This document shows, piece by piece, positions 25,412 through 34,326 of a stretch of 64,000 nucleotides of DNA. Origin of the DNA: Hyphococcus sp. (GTDB lineage: Bacteria; Pseudomonadota; Alphaproteobacteria; Caulobacterales; Parvularculaceae); assembly GCA_028281665.1 (NCBI GenBank), contig JANQJK010000015.1, positions 1-64,000 on the forward strand, read 5' to 3'. The notes under the pieces were generated by a model that worked only from the letters and a program-made list of their open reading frames with translations, had not been told where the DNA came from and ran no database searches. The position numbers and the translations under genes are program-made. Position 1 is the stretch's first letter, and every line of letters starts with the position of its first letter.

Positions 25412-25852
25412 TCACCAGGAGCCCGTGTTTTCCATGCTGGCCCAGGGCTCGACGGGCGGCAGTCGCTCGCCGGCTTGCAGAAATTCGATTGAAATCCCGT
25501 CGGGCGAGCGGACAAAGGCCATATATCCGTCTCGGGGCGGCCGGTTGATGGTGACGCCGGCGTCGGCGAGCCGTTGGCAGGTCTCGTAAATGTTTTCAAC
25601 GCTGTAGGCGAGATGGCCGAAATTGCGCCCGCCCGGATAATCCTCCGCATCCCAATTATAGGTCAGCTCGATGAGGGGCGCCTTGTCCTTGCTGGCGCGC
25701 TCGACATCGTCGGGCGCAGCAAGAAACACAAGGGTGAAGCGCCTGGCGTCGTTTTCTATCCGATGGGTCTCGATAAGGCCGAGATGCTTGCAGTAAAACT
25801 CAAGGGAGGCGTCGAGATCCTTGACCCGAACCATTGTATGCAGAAAGCGCAA
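25412..25852 (-). CDS. gloA: Lactoylglutathione lyase (glyoxalase I)
   Basis: 146 residues, one VOC module pair. Metal ligands in the usual places: His6 (FLHTMVRVKDLD), Glu in LIELTYNW, His in FGHLAYSVENI, Glu in ISIEFLQ. It converts the methylglyoxal-glutathione hemithioacetal to S-lactoylglutathione. The C-terminal end WASMENTGSW is short and matches many alphaproteobacterial GloA proteins. Confidence 0.94.
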   Translation of the reverse strand: MRFLHTMVRVKDLDASLEFYCKHLGLIETHRIENDARRFTLVFLAAPDDVERASKDKAPLIELTYNWDAEDYPGGRNFGHLAYSVENIYETCQRLADAGVTINRPPRDGYMAFVRSPDGISIEFLQAGERLPPVEPWASMENTGSW

Positions 25853-25873
25853 CGCGAATCTCCTTGTTGTCCT

Positions 25874-26413
25874 TTAACGGGCGCGGATGATTTCATCTCG
25901 CAGATAACCGGGGCGCCGGGCGTGATACCGGCGCATGTAAAAAGCGACGATGGCGAGCCATATAATCAGGATTGCGAAATAGGCGTAAAACCCGGAAAAC
26001 GCTTCGGCCACATAGAGCTGGCAGACGGCGTCGCATTGCCACGATCCGATCTTCCGGGTTTCTCCGAGCTGCACATAGCGCACGATTTCCGCCGGCGGTG
26101 GGGTGAGGCCGAGTTTGCCGGCGGTCCACATGGAGCCCGCTATGGCGGCGAACGTAACCGGCAAAGACAGCGTGAACGTCGCGGCAATCGCCATTGCGTA
26201 GCCGGGGAAACGTGGTTCGTTGACCCGCCTGTAGATCGCCTTGAACGCAGCCTCGTCGAGATGGGCGACGAATTCCGGCTCCTGTTTCTGAAAATGCGCC
26301 CACTCAATCGCGGCGCCCTCCGCGATTTCCGCCTCAATGCCGCGCCGCCAGCGCCAGTAGAGCGCCGCCGCGGCGGCGAGCAGAGTGACGAGGAAGACAA
26401 AAAACGTGACCAT
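25874..26413 (-). CDS. Membrane protein of unknown function, 179 aa
   Basis: Three predicted transmembrane segments: N-terminal (about 2-20), middle (about 74-96) and C-terminal (about 140-160), with a charged cytoplasmic region between the first two (EFVAHLDEAAFKAIYRRVNEPRFPGY) and two cysteines in a short loop (WQCDAVCQLY). No domain recognised. It lies 21 bases upstream of gloA on the same strand and may be cotranscribed. Confidence 0.7.
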   Translation of the reverse strand: MVTFFVFLVTLLAAAAALYWRWRRGIEAEIAEGAAIEWAHFQKQEPEFVAHLDEAAFKAIYRRVNEPRFPGYAMAIAATFTLSLPVTFAAIAGSMWTAGKLGLTPPPAEIVRYVQLGETRKIGSWQCDAVCQLYVAEAFSGFYAYFAILIIWLAIVAFYMRRYHARRPGYLRDEIIRAR

Positions 26414-26456
26414 GGAAACGGAGAACTCTGAACGCCTTCGGGGTAGCCGATGTAGC

Positions 26457-27002
26457 CTAAAGGCGGGCCCGGCCCAAGGCGCTTGTCAGCGCGTCGGCGA
26501 AGCGGTCGCGCTCATCCGGCGAGAGGAAGGCGCCGAGGATCAGGGTTTTGCCCTTGGAGGTGACGCGAACCTGGCTTTCATGGGCTAATGGCCGGTCGAT
26601 TGAGACGCGCGTCCAAGCGGGCTGCAATCGCCACCGCGTCTCATGGCCGGAGGGCAGGGTTCGCGACACCCACATGTCGTCTTCGCTCACGCGAACGCGC
26701 TCGCGCAGCCGGCCCTGACGGTAGGAGAGCCTGAAGGCCAGCCAGACAAGGAAAACGTCAAGCCCGCAAAACCCGATCACCGGCCAGGCGCCGATGGCGT
26801 AAAAGTATGTTCCGAAAAGAAAGTTCGCGCCGATGACGACGGCCATGACGGCGACGAAGCCCGCATTGGGGAGCGACCGGTTCGGGTAAAGAACGGCGTC
26901 GAAGAGGGCCTCTTCGTCGCTCGCCGTCGGCGGCGGGCCGAGATCGCGGGCGCGGCCCTTCATGATGGGCGCCATGGTTTCAATGTCGCGAAGCCGTTCC
27001 AT
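26457..27002 (-). CDS. DUF2244 membrane protein
   Basis: 181 residues from the ATG at 27002; another ATG at 27044 is possible and neither has a clear ribosome-binding site. Two closely spaced transmembrane helices (about 46-90) are followed by a beta-rich domain (DMWVSRTLPSGHETRWRL..AWTRVSI; LGAFLSPDERDRFADALTSAL). This is the pattern of DUF2244, found next to nth or ctaG genes in alphaproteobacteria. It is divergent from nth. Function unknown. Confidence 0.75.
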   Translation of the reverse strand: MERLRDIETMAPIMKGRARDLGPPPTASDEEALFDAVLYPNRSLPNAGFVAVMAVVIGANFLFGTYFYAIGAWPVIGFCGLDVFLVWLAFRLSYRQGRLRERVRVSEDDMWVSRTLPSGHETRWRLQPAWTRVSIDRPLAHESQVRVTSKGKTLILGAFLSPDERDRFADALTSALGRARL

Positions 27003-27122
27003 GGGGGCGATGATAAGCGCGGGAGCGGGCGCTCGCAATTGCATCCGACTTCAACTTTCAAGTCGCGCCGGCGCCGTCTATGGTCCGCGCCGCCCTCTGC
27101 AACATCGGACCGCCCGCCGCTT

Positions 27123-27863
27123 ATGCCCCGCAAAATGACACGCGCAAACGCCGCGCTCCTTTATGAACGCCTGTCGCAATCGCGGCCCGACCCGACGACG
27201 GAACTGCATTTCAAGAACCCCTATACGCTTGTCGTCGCCGTTGCCTTGTCCGCGCAGGCGACGGATGAGGGCGTTAACCGGGCGACAGGCCCGTTGTTCA
27301 AGGTCGCCGACACGCCGGAAAAAATGGTCGCGCTCGGTGAGAAGACCCTGGCGGACTACATCAAGACGATCGGGCTGTGGCGCAACAAGGCGAAAAACGT
27401 CATCGCGCTCTCGCAGATGCTGATCGACGACCATAAGAGCGTTGTGCCGCGGGACCGCGAAGCGCTGGAGGCGTTGCCGGGGGTCGGGCGGAAGACCGCC
27501 AATGTGGTCCTCAATGTCGCTTTCGGCGAGCCGACAATCGCGGTCGACACCCATATTTTCAGGGTTTCCAACCGCACCGGCCTCGCGCCGGGCAAGAACC
27601 CGCTTGAGGTCGAGCTTGGCCTCGAAAAATCGACACCCGATGAATATCTCCAGCACGCCCATCACTGGCTGATCCTCCATGGCCGCTATGTCTGCAAGGC
27701 GCGCACGCCAGAATGCTGGCGCTGCGTTATCGCGGATATCTGTCAGTTCAAGGAAAAGACGCTGGAGCCGAAAGCCGCGAAAAAGGCCGGCAAGAAGAAG
27801 GCGCCGCCGGGCAAGCTGAAAACCGCGAAGAAGAAAACCAAATCAAAAAAGGCTCATGCATGA
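27123..27863 (+). CDS. nth: Endonuclease III (DNA glycosylase/AP lyase)
   Basis: 246 residues from ATG 27123. HhH-GPD core with LEALPGVGRKTANVVL (catalytic Lys), VDTHIFRVSNR (catalytic Asp), and the [4Fe-4S] cluster CKARTPECWRCVIADIC. It removes oxidised pyrimidines. The last 30 residues are an unusual Lys/Ala-rich tail (KKAGKKKAPPGKLKTAKKK) beyond the normal end of E. coli Nth (211 residues). The stop overlaps the pyrF start (ATGA). Confidence 0.95.
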   Translation: MPRKMTRANAALLYERLSQSRPDPTTELHFKNPYTLVVAVALSAQATDEGVNRATGPLFKVADTPEKMVALGEKTLADYIKTIGLWRNKAKNVIALSQMLIDDHKSVVPRDREALEALPGVGRKTANVVLNVAFGEPTIAVDTHIFRVSNRTGLAPGKNPLEVELGLEKSTPDEYLQHAHHWLILHGRYVCKARTPECWRCVIADICQFKEKTLEPKAAKKAGKKKAPPGKLKTAKKKTKSKKAHA

Positions 27864-28552
27864 CCGCAAACGACCGCCTGATCATCGCGCTCGATCTTCC
27901 CGATACGGATAAAGCGGAGCGCGCGATCAGCCGTATCGGCGATGCCGGACGGTTTTACAAAATCGGATATCAGTTGATGCCCATAGGCGGGCTCGATCTT
28001 GCGCGGCGGCTGTCGGCGGACGGCAAGAAGGTTTTCCTTGATTTCAAATTTCACGATATCGGCGCTACGGTTGAGCGCGGCGTGCAAAGCGTCTGCAAGC
28101 TCGGCGGCGATTTCCTCACGGTGCATGCCGAGCCGGACGTGCTGAAAGGCGCCGTCGCGGGGCGCGGCGACGACAAACGCCTCAAAATTCTGGGCGTGAC
28201 CGTGCTCACCAGCCTGGATGCCGCTGCGCTGAAAAAATCCGGCATCCATGTTGACCTGCCCGATCTCGTTCTTCGCCGGGCCGAGTTTGCCGCCGAGGCC
28301 GGGGCCGACGGTGTCGTCGCCTCGGCGCAGGAAGCCGCCGCGATCAAGGCGCGTTTCGGCGATGCGCTTCAGGTGGTCACGCCGGGGGTCAGGCCCGCCG
28401 GCGCCGCGGCGAACGATCAAAAGCGCGTTGTGACGCCGGCGGCCGCGGTGCAGGCGGGCGCGGATTTTCTTGTTGTCGGGCGCCCGATTGTCGAGGCGGA
28501 CGACCCTGCATCGGCGGCTGCGGCGATTGCGGCGGAGATTGCCGGCGCGTGA
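27860..28552 (+). CDS. pyrF: Orotidine 5'-phosphate decarboxylase
   Basis: 230 residues from the ATG at 27860, overlapping the nth stop by 4 bases; this fits the conserved start TANDRLIIALDLPD. Catalytic network: KVFLDFKFHDIGATV (Lys/Asp), with VTPGVRPAG and DFLVVGRPI closing the phosphate site. It makes UMP from OMP. Normal length. Confidence 0.96.
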   Translation: MTANDRLIIALDLPDTDKAERAISRIGDAGRFYKIGYQLMPIGGLDLARRLSADGKKVFLDFKFHDIGATVERGVQSVCKLGGDFLTVHAEPDVLKGAVAGRGDDKRLKILGVTVLTSLDAAALKKSGIHVDLPDLVLRRAEFAAEAGADGVVASAQEAAAIKARFGDALQVVTPGVRPAGAAANDQKRVVTPAAAVQAGADFLVVGRPIVEADDPASAAAAIAAEIAGA

Positions 28553-28641
28553 CGCTCTTTGCGCCGGCTCGGGCGTTGCTGTAGATTGGCTGGCAAAGGC
28601 GGGAAACGCCGCCGCCAAAGTATCAGGGAAGAAACGGGGTC

Positions 28642-30414
28642 ATGGGCGATCCGGGAAACCAGCCGGAAAGGCGCATCGAGCGCCGCTCCCGGCGAACCAT
28701 TTTCGACGCATATCTGGCGAGCGCGCGCAAGCATGGCGCAAATGCAGTCGTGCTCACCGATGGCGACGGAAAGAAATTCACGTTCAAGGACTTGACCCGC
28801 GCGGCGTTCGCCCTTGGCGGCGCGCTCGCCCGGATGACGAAACGCAAAGAGCGCGTCGGCGTTCTTTTGCCCACGGGCGCCGGCGCGATGATTGCGTTCT
28901 TTGCGTTGCTCTCGCGCGGGCGCGTGCCCGCAATGCTCAATTTCACGTCGGGTTCAAGAAATCTGCTTGCCGCGTGCAAGGCGGCCGAGGTCTCCAGGAT
29001 CGTCACCGCCAAAAAGTTCATCGACATTGCCGGTCTTGAAAAACTGGTTGAGGAACTGTCCGCCGGCGCGGAGATCATTCAGCTTGAGGATGTGCGAGAA
29101 ACCCTTACCTGGCGTGATAAAGCGCTCGCCGTCCTCGGCCCGCTCATTCCGAGTCTGACAACGGCGCGGTCGCATTTCGATGATCCGGGGGTCATCCTCT
29201 TTACCTCCGGCACGGAAGGCGCGCCGAAAGGCGTTGCGCTCTCGCACCGGAATATTCTGGCGAATACGGAACAGATTTCGGTCCATGTGACGCTGTTGCC
29301 GACGGACATATTCTTCAATCCGTTGCCGACGTTTCACTGTTACGGCCTCACCGCCGGCGCTCTCTGGCCGATCCTTAACGGGCATCCGGTGGTGCTGCAC
29401 CCGTCGCCGCTGCAAGTGAAAATCATCCCCAAGCGGATTTTTGAAACCGGCTCGACCGTTCTGTTCGCCACCGACACGTTTCTTTCCCAATATATGCGCG
29501 CGAGCGCCGACGGCGCCATGTCGTCGCTGCGCATCGCCGTTTGCGGCGCTGAGCGCGTGCGCGACGAGACCCGGCAGGCGGCGGAAAAGCGTTTCGGTTT
29601 TGAAGTGCTTGAAGGATACGGCGTTACCGAAGGATCGCCCGTACTCGCCGCAAATCAGCCGGGCGATATTCGCTCCGGCACCGTGGGCAAGATGCTGCCG
29701 GGCATTGAATCGCGGCTTGAGCCCGTTGAAGGGCTGGAGAATGCGGGCCGGCTCCATGTCAGGGGCCTCAATATCATGAAGGGCTATCTGACGGCGGACG
29801 AGCCCGGCGTCATCAAGCCGCCGCAGGACGGCTGGCACGACACCGGCGATGTCGTCGCTATCGATGAGCGCGGCTATGTTTCCATTCGCGGGCGCCTGAA
29901 GCGCTTTGCGAAAATCGGCGGCGAGATGGTGTCGCTGGCGGTTGTTGAGAACTGCGCCTCGGCGGTCTGGCCGGACAATCTGCACGCGGCGGCCATCCTA
30001 CCGGATGCGAAAAAGGGCGAGCAGATTATTCTCGTTACGGATCGACAGGAAGCGCCGCGCGGCGTGCTTCTCGCCTGGGCTCAAAGTCACGGCGTTGCAG
30101 AGCTGTCGGTGCCGAAGAGGATTGTTTCGGTCGACGAGGTTCCCGTACTCGGCACCGGCAAGATCGATTACCTGAAAGTCAAAACCATCGCCGAGGAAGC
30201 GCTGATTGCCCGCGAGGCGGAAAGCGCTGAAACAGCCGCGCCCGAGCCCACAAAAAAAGAACTGAAGCAGGCGGCGGCGGCCGAGCGGGCGGAGAAAAAG
30301 CGTCTCGAAAAAGAAGCGAAAGCCGCGGCCAAAGCGGAAAAAGAGGCCGCCGACGCGTCTTCCGGGCCTGATGTTTCAAACGACAATGAGGAGCGAAAAG
30401 ACGCGGCGGAGTAA
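28642..30414 (+). CDS. AMP-forming acyl-activating enzyme (acyl-ACP/acyl-CoA synthetase, Aas-like)
   Basis: 590 residues. AMP-binding motif VILFTSGTEGAPKGVALSH, A5-like GYGVTEGSPVLAANQPG, GWHDTGDVV, and the C-terminal hinge GRLKRFAKIGGEMVSL and catalytic Lys in GTGKIDYLKVK. It resembles the C-terminal synthetase half of Aas, which reattaches fatty acids to ACP, but the PlsC acyltransferase half is missing. Residues about 525-590 are a Lys/Glu/Ala-rich tail, probably a charged helix, of unknown role. Acyl chain and acceptor are not certain. Confidence 0.85.
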   Translation: MGDPGNQPERRIERRSRRTIFDAYLASARKHGANAVVLTDGDGKKFTFKDLTRAAFALGGALARMTKRKERVGVLLPTGAGAMIAFFALLSRGRVPAMLNFTSGSRNLLAACKAAEVSRIVTAKKFIDIAGLEKLVEELSAGAEIIQLEDVRETLTWRDKALAVLGPLIPSLTTARSHFDDPGVILFTSGTEGAPKGVALSHRNILANTEQISVHVTLLPTDIFFNPLPTFHCYGLTAGALWPILNGHPVVLHPSPLQVKIIPKRIFETGSTVLFATDTFLSQYMRASADGAMSSLRIAVCGAERVRDETRQAAEKRFGFEVLEGYGVTEGSPVLAANQPGDIRSGTVGKMLPGIESRLEPVEGLENAGRLHVRGLNIMKGYLTADEPGVIKPPQDGWHDTGDVVAIDERGYVSIRGRLKRFAKIGGEMVSLAVVENCASAVWPDNLHAAAILPDAKKGEQIILVTDRQEAPRGVLLAWAQSHGVAELSVPKRIVSVDEVPVLGTGKIDYLKVKTIAEEALIAREAESAETAAPEPTKKELKQAAAAERAEKKRLEKEAKAAAKAEKEAADASSGPDVSNDNEERKDAAE

Positions 30415-30415
30415 T

Positions 30416-31954
30416 CTACGGCGTTAACCGCGCCGCCGCTGCGGCACGTTCCCCGTCCTCGTCATTTTCAATTTTGCGTTCTTCGCTCTCGTCGGTTTGA
30501 GCGGAGACGTTTTCGTTTTCCGCCGCCGTCTCGTTTTCCGGGGAGGGTTGCATGTCGGGCGGCGCGGCGTCAGGTGGCCCGGTGTCAGGTGGTATGGCGT
30601 CCGGCGCTGCGACGACGGGAGGCGCGGTCAGCAGGCGCAATTCCTCAGCGGAAATCGCCTCCCCCGGATCTTCAAGAGGCGGCGGGCCGAGGCGACCGTG
30701 ATCCATATATTCGCGCACAAGCCTTGCCCATCCGGCGCGGGTGAAATGAAAAGCGCCGTCGGCGCCCGGGCGCGGGTCCCGCGGGGTTGCGGCGGCCCGT
30801 TCCAGCCAGCCGCGCCCGGCTTCCTCGCCGTGCAGCGCCGTCGCCGCCGTGGCGATCAGCGCATAGGCATGGGCGTTGGGCGCGGCGGTGATCAGCGGTT
30901 CGAGGCTTGCCATCGCCGCTTCGTAATCGCCGACAAGGTTGGCCGCGTGCGCTTTCAGGAGGGCCGCTTCATCCGTATCGGGGTTTTTTGCGGCAAGCTT
31001 CTTCAGTTTCTCCGCGCGCTTTTCCGCCGGTTCTTTCGCGTAGAGCTTGTCGTAGATTCTGATCAGGGCCGGGTGGGCGTCTTTTGCAAAGGCGGTTTCC
31101 AGAATGTTCGCCGCCTTGCCGGTCTTTCCGTTCTCGCTGCTGAGCGTCGCTGCAAGGACGGCCGCCGGCGTAAAGGAAGGCGCAAGTTTCAGCGCGGCCT
31201 CCGCTTCCGAAAGCGCGAGCGCTTTGTCGCCGGAAAGGCGTGCGGCGGCGGCGGCTGCGGCGTAGAGCGCCGCAGTGGCGCGATCGGCTTTCTCCGGCTC
31301 TATCAGCTTGTTGCGTCTGCCTTTGGCGATGGCCGTGCGCGTATCGCCCCAGGCGCCGCGCTCAAGGCCAAGATCGACCACGGACTGAAACGCCCATCCT
31401 GCGTTCGCGCGGAGGGAAAAAGCGCGCTCGGCGTAGTCGCGCGCCGTATCCTGTTCACCTTTTTTCAGGGCCTGGGCGTAAAGACCCTTTAGGCCCAGAA
31501 ACTCCGTCTCCGGCGCATCGAGCATTTTTGAAAAGCTCTGTGTTGCGGCCGCTTCGTCTCCGGAGAGTTGCGCCGCCTGCGCTGTCAGGAGGCGCGTCAG
31601 CGCCAGATCCTCCAGGTGTTTTTGCGCCACCCTGGCGTGATGGGATGCATCGGCGGCGTCGCCGACGGCGACCGCTTCCAGGCCGCGGGTGAGGGCCGCA
31701 ACGCCTCGTTCGCGCTTCGTCTCGGCGTCTTTCGCGCGGATTTTCGCCGGCAGCGCCAGAATGTCCTTGATCTTGTGAGTCGCGTAAACGGCGGCGAAAA
31801 ACGCGAATACCAGCGCGCCGATAATCAACCATGACGGGCTGTCGAAACGGACGCCGAAAGCCTCACCGCTGATGCGGCTGTCAAAGGTCATCAGCACCGT
31901 GATCGTTCCGGCGATGAGAACGGTCCAGAGAAGAAAGATCAAAATTCGCGTCAT
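30416..31954 (-). CDS. hemY: HemY-like TPR membrane protein
   Basis: 512 residues. Two N-terminal transmembrane helices (about 3-22 and 40-60) and the HemY N-terminal domain (DFDSRISGEAFGVRF-like start, then KIKDILALPAKIRAKDAETKRERG), then tetratricopeptide-type helices to about 430 and an acidic Pro/Glu-rich tail. Proteins of this group sit beside hemD in proteobacteria; the link to haem synthesis is from gene order more than biochemistry. It overlaps mic60 by 4 bases. Confidence 0.85.
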   Translation of the reverse strand: MTRILIFLLWTVLIAGTITVLMTFDSRISGEAFGVRFDSPSWLIIGALVFAFFAAVYATHKIKDILALPAKIRAKDAETKRERGVAALTRGLEAVAVGDAADASHHARVAQKHLEDLALTRLLTAQAAQLSGDEAAATQSFSKMLDAPETEFLGLKGLYAQALKKGEQDTARDYAERAFSLRANAGWAFQSVVDLGLERGAWGDTRTAIAKGRRNKLIEPEKADRATAALYAAAAAAARLSGDKALALSEAEAALKLAPSFTPAAVLAATLSSENGKTGKAANILETAFAKDAHPALIRIYDKLYAKEPAEKRAEKLKKLAAKNPDTDEAALLKAHAANLVGDYEAAMASLEPLITAAPNAHAYALIATAATALHGEEAGRGWLERAAATPRDPRPGADGAFHFTRAGWARLVREYMDHGRLGPPPLEDPGEAISAEELRLLTAPPVVAAPDAIPPDTGPPDAAPPDMQPSPENETAAENENVSAQTDESEERKIENDEDGERAAAAARLTP

Positions 31955-33474
31955 AAGGCTTCCGGTCCCGCCGCGCGATCCGCGAGTTCGGCGTTAAGCG
32001 ACTCCAGCGACGCATCGATTTCGGCCCGTTGGCGGGCGAGATCGATCCACCCGCTCATGGCTTCCTGTGCGGCGGGCGGCAGCGACCGAATTTCGTCGAT
32101 GGCGAGCGACAGTTTGCCCCGATCGACGGCGTATTCGGCGCGCGAAATGACGGCGCCCGGTCCATCGCCCTGCTGCGGCGACGCCGGGCGGATGTTAAAA
32201 AGCCCCGCGATTCGCGCTCCGTAGCGCTCGACGACGCCATCGGCGTTCTCCCGATTGGCCGTTGCGAGGCCGGCCCTTGCAGCCGCTCTAAATGCGTCGC
32301 GTATGGCTGGCATGGTCGGGGCGCCCGCCGCCGCATAGCGTTCCAGCAGCAACACCGGCGCCGTATCCGGTGCGGCCTGTTTGAGCGTTGTAAGCTCGGT
32401 ATCGAACGGTTCGCCGGTTTCGACCGCGCGCTGAATGGCGCTGAGCGCGACGGCGCCCGCCGCGATGGGAGACTGCCTCGCCGTGATTTTCAGGGCGTCA
32501 TTTTCCGCACGCAGGCGGGCGATTTCTGTTTGCGCCGTTTCAAGCTGCGCGCGCAGGCCCACAAGCGCTTCGTCTGCGGACATCAGCTCGTTGCGGCCGT
32601 CCTGAATTGCCGCTTCCAGCGCAGCGATCCGCTGGCGTTCTTCTGCCAACGCTGCTTCAAGCGGTGCAGTACCGTCTTCGGTCGAGAGTGTGGCCGCGCC
32701 TTGCGGGTTCTCTTCGTCGCCGTCGTCAATGGCTGGCGCATCGACGGCGTCGAGATTTGAGGTTGGATCATCTATGTCCGTAACCGGATCATTTTGATCC
32801 GGGACGATTGCATTCGGCGTTGGAGTTTCTTCCGGCGCCTCTTCTGCAAGCCCGGTTTCCGCCGCGGTCGCTGTCTCTTCCATCTCGAACGTAATTGCCG
32901 GCGCTGGTTCGTCGGCATTTACCGGTTCCGCGGCAGGCAGCGCGTCGGTCCCGGCAGATGCGTTCTTGGCGGCGTCCTGCAAGTCAGTGTTGGCAATCGC
33001 GTCGGGCTGCGTTGCAAGGCCGGCGACGCTTTCGTTGAGCGAAGATGTCGATGGCGGCGGCGTCGCCGGTTTGACGCCGGAGAAATCTTCATTGGCGAGT
33101 TTCCGGTCCTGCGTTTCCGCTGGCGTTTCCGCCGGCTCCTTGGTCGGCGCGGGTGCGTCGTCGGTCGCTTCCGCAACAGGGTCAGCGGTCCGCGCCGTCG
33201 TAAAATGCCAGACGAGGCCCGCCGCGATGGCGATGACAACGAGGCCGGCAAAAAAGAGGACGCCCGGGCTGACAAGCGACCGCCGGGGCGACGACGCATC
33301 GTTTGGGGGCGCATCGTCTGGCGGCGCCTCGTCAAACGGGTCGGCGGTCCCGTCCGTTTCGTCCGTAACGATTTCCGCATCGACCTCGGGAATGTCGTCC
33401 TTCTTCGATGCGTCGTTGTCCGATATCTGATCGTTGTCGCCGGCCACTGAAGATACTTTCGTCTGCTCAATCAT
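31951..33474 (-). CDS. Alphaproteobacterial Mic60 (mitofilin) homologue
   Basis: 507 residues. A long acidic cytoplasmic N-terminus, one transmembrane helix (about 72-92), a low-complexity Glu/Ala/Thr/Asp linker to about 275, a coiled coil (about 276-330) and the C-terminal mitofilin signature (SLAIDEIRSLPPAAQEAMSGW). Alphaproteobacterial Mic60 homologues, encoded between hemD and hemY, shape membranes and are the bacterial source of the mitochondrial cristae protein (established). Position and domain order here fit exactly. Confidence 0.85.
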   Translation of the reverse strand: MIEQTKVSSVAGDNDQISDNDASKKDDIPEVDAEIVTDETDGTADPFDEAPPDDAPPNDASSPRRSLVSPGVLFFAGLVVIAIAAGLVWHFTTARTADPVAEATDDAPAPTKEPAETPAETQDRKLANEDFSGVKPATPPPSTSSLNESVAGLATQPDAIANTDLQDAAKNASAGTDALPAAEPVNADEPAPAITFEMEETATAAETGLAEEAPEETPTPNAIVPDQNDPVTDIDDPTSNLDAVDAPAIDDGDEENPQGAATLSTEDGTAPLEAALAEERQRIAALEAAIQDGRNELMSADEALVGLRAQLETAQTEIARLRAENDALKITARQSPIAAGAVALSAIQRAVETGEPFDTELTTLKQAAPDTAPVLLLERYAAAGAPTMPAIRDAFRAAARAGLATANRENADGVVERYGARIAGLFNIRPASPQQGDGPGAVISRAEYAVDRGKLSLAIDEIRSLPPAAQEAMSGWIDLARQRAEIDASLESLNAELADRAAGPEAL

Positions 33475-33498
33475 AGTTAGGCGCGTGCGCGTCGCCCC

Positions 33499-34206
33499 TC
33501 AAGCGCGCCCGGTCATTATGGCGATCATGCCGGCGGCGTTGCGCTCGCTTGCGATATCGATAACGCGCCAGTCGGCCTCCGCAGCGACGTTCGCAACCGC
33601 GTCGCTCAGACAGATGGCGCGGCAGCGCGTTAAGGCTTCGGTAAGGTTTGCCGTCGCAACGAGGTCGAGAAAAAGCCGCGCCGTGCGCGGCGAAAACAAC
33701 GCGACGGCAAGGGCGCGCCCGCTCCCGAGCGCCGTGCGCGCCGCCTCGGGAAGAGCGGCGGCCTCCTCCGTTTCGTAGGCGACCATGCGGTCGGCGGTGA
33801 TCCCTCGTTTGCCCAGGGCGGCGATCAGGTCCCCCGCGCGGCGGGTCCCGGCGATATGGACAATCGGTTCGGTGACGGCGCCGCTTTCCCCGGCGATCAA
33901 CGCGGCGAGGGAGTCGACGTCGCCGCCGGCGACATGGACATTGGCAAATCCGGCTGCCAGCGCCGCCTCCGCCGTCGCCTCGCCGACGCAATAGACCGTG
34001 AGACTTCTGACGCGGCTGGCGCGGGCGAAGGCGCGCACGCCGTTGGCCGATGTGAAGGCGAGGCTGCCGGCGTTGCCCGGCGCCTCCCAATCCTCATGAA
34101 ACCGCACCGACATGAGCGGCGCGACGATGGGGTCGAGACCGGCGTCGCGGCAGCCTTGCGCGAATGCGTCCGCATCCGGTTGGGGCCGCGTGATCAGAAC
34201 CCTCAT
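33499..34206 (-). CDS. hemD: Uroporphyrinogen-III synthase
   Basis: 235 residues with the two-lobe HemD pattern: RVLITRPQPDADAF, LAFTSANGVRAFARA, YCVGEATAEAALAAGF, then the second lobe with VALFSPRTARLFL and AICLSDAVAN. It closes and inverts hydroxymethylbilane to uroporphyrinogen III. First gene of hemD-mic60-hemY. hemC, which usually precedes hemD, is not here: the next gene upstream is divergent tsaD. Confidence 0.92.
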   Translation of the reverse strand: MRVLITRPQPDADAFAQGCRDAGLDPIVAPLMSVRFHEDWEAPGNAGSLAFTSANGVRAFARASRVRSLTVYCVGEATAEAALAAGFANVHVAGGDVDSLAALIAGESGAVTEPIVHIAGTRRAGDLIAALGKRGITADRMVAYETEEAAALPEAARTALGSGRALAVALFSPRTARLFLDLVATANLTEALTRCRAICLSDAVANVAAEADWRVIDIASERNAAGMIAIMTGRA

Positions 34207-34326
34207 GGGCGGCCGCCTGTCTCCGTCGCCTCAAACAGCAACGGCAATGGTGATTGTTTCGATATCAAAACAGAGGCTCCTGATGTCGGGTCGGACAATT
34301 CGGCCTTGCCAGGGCGCGGCCTTTCG

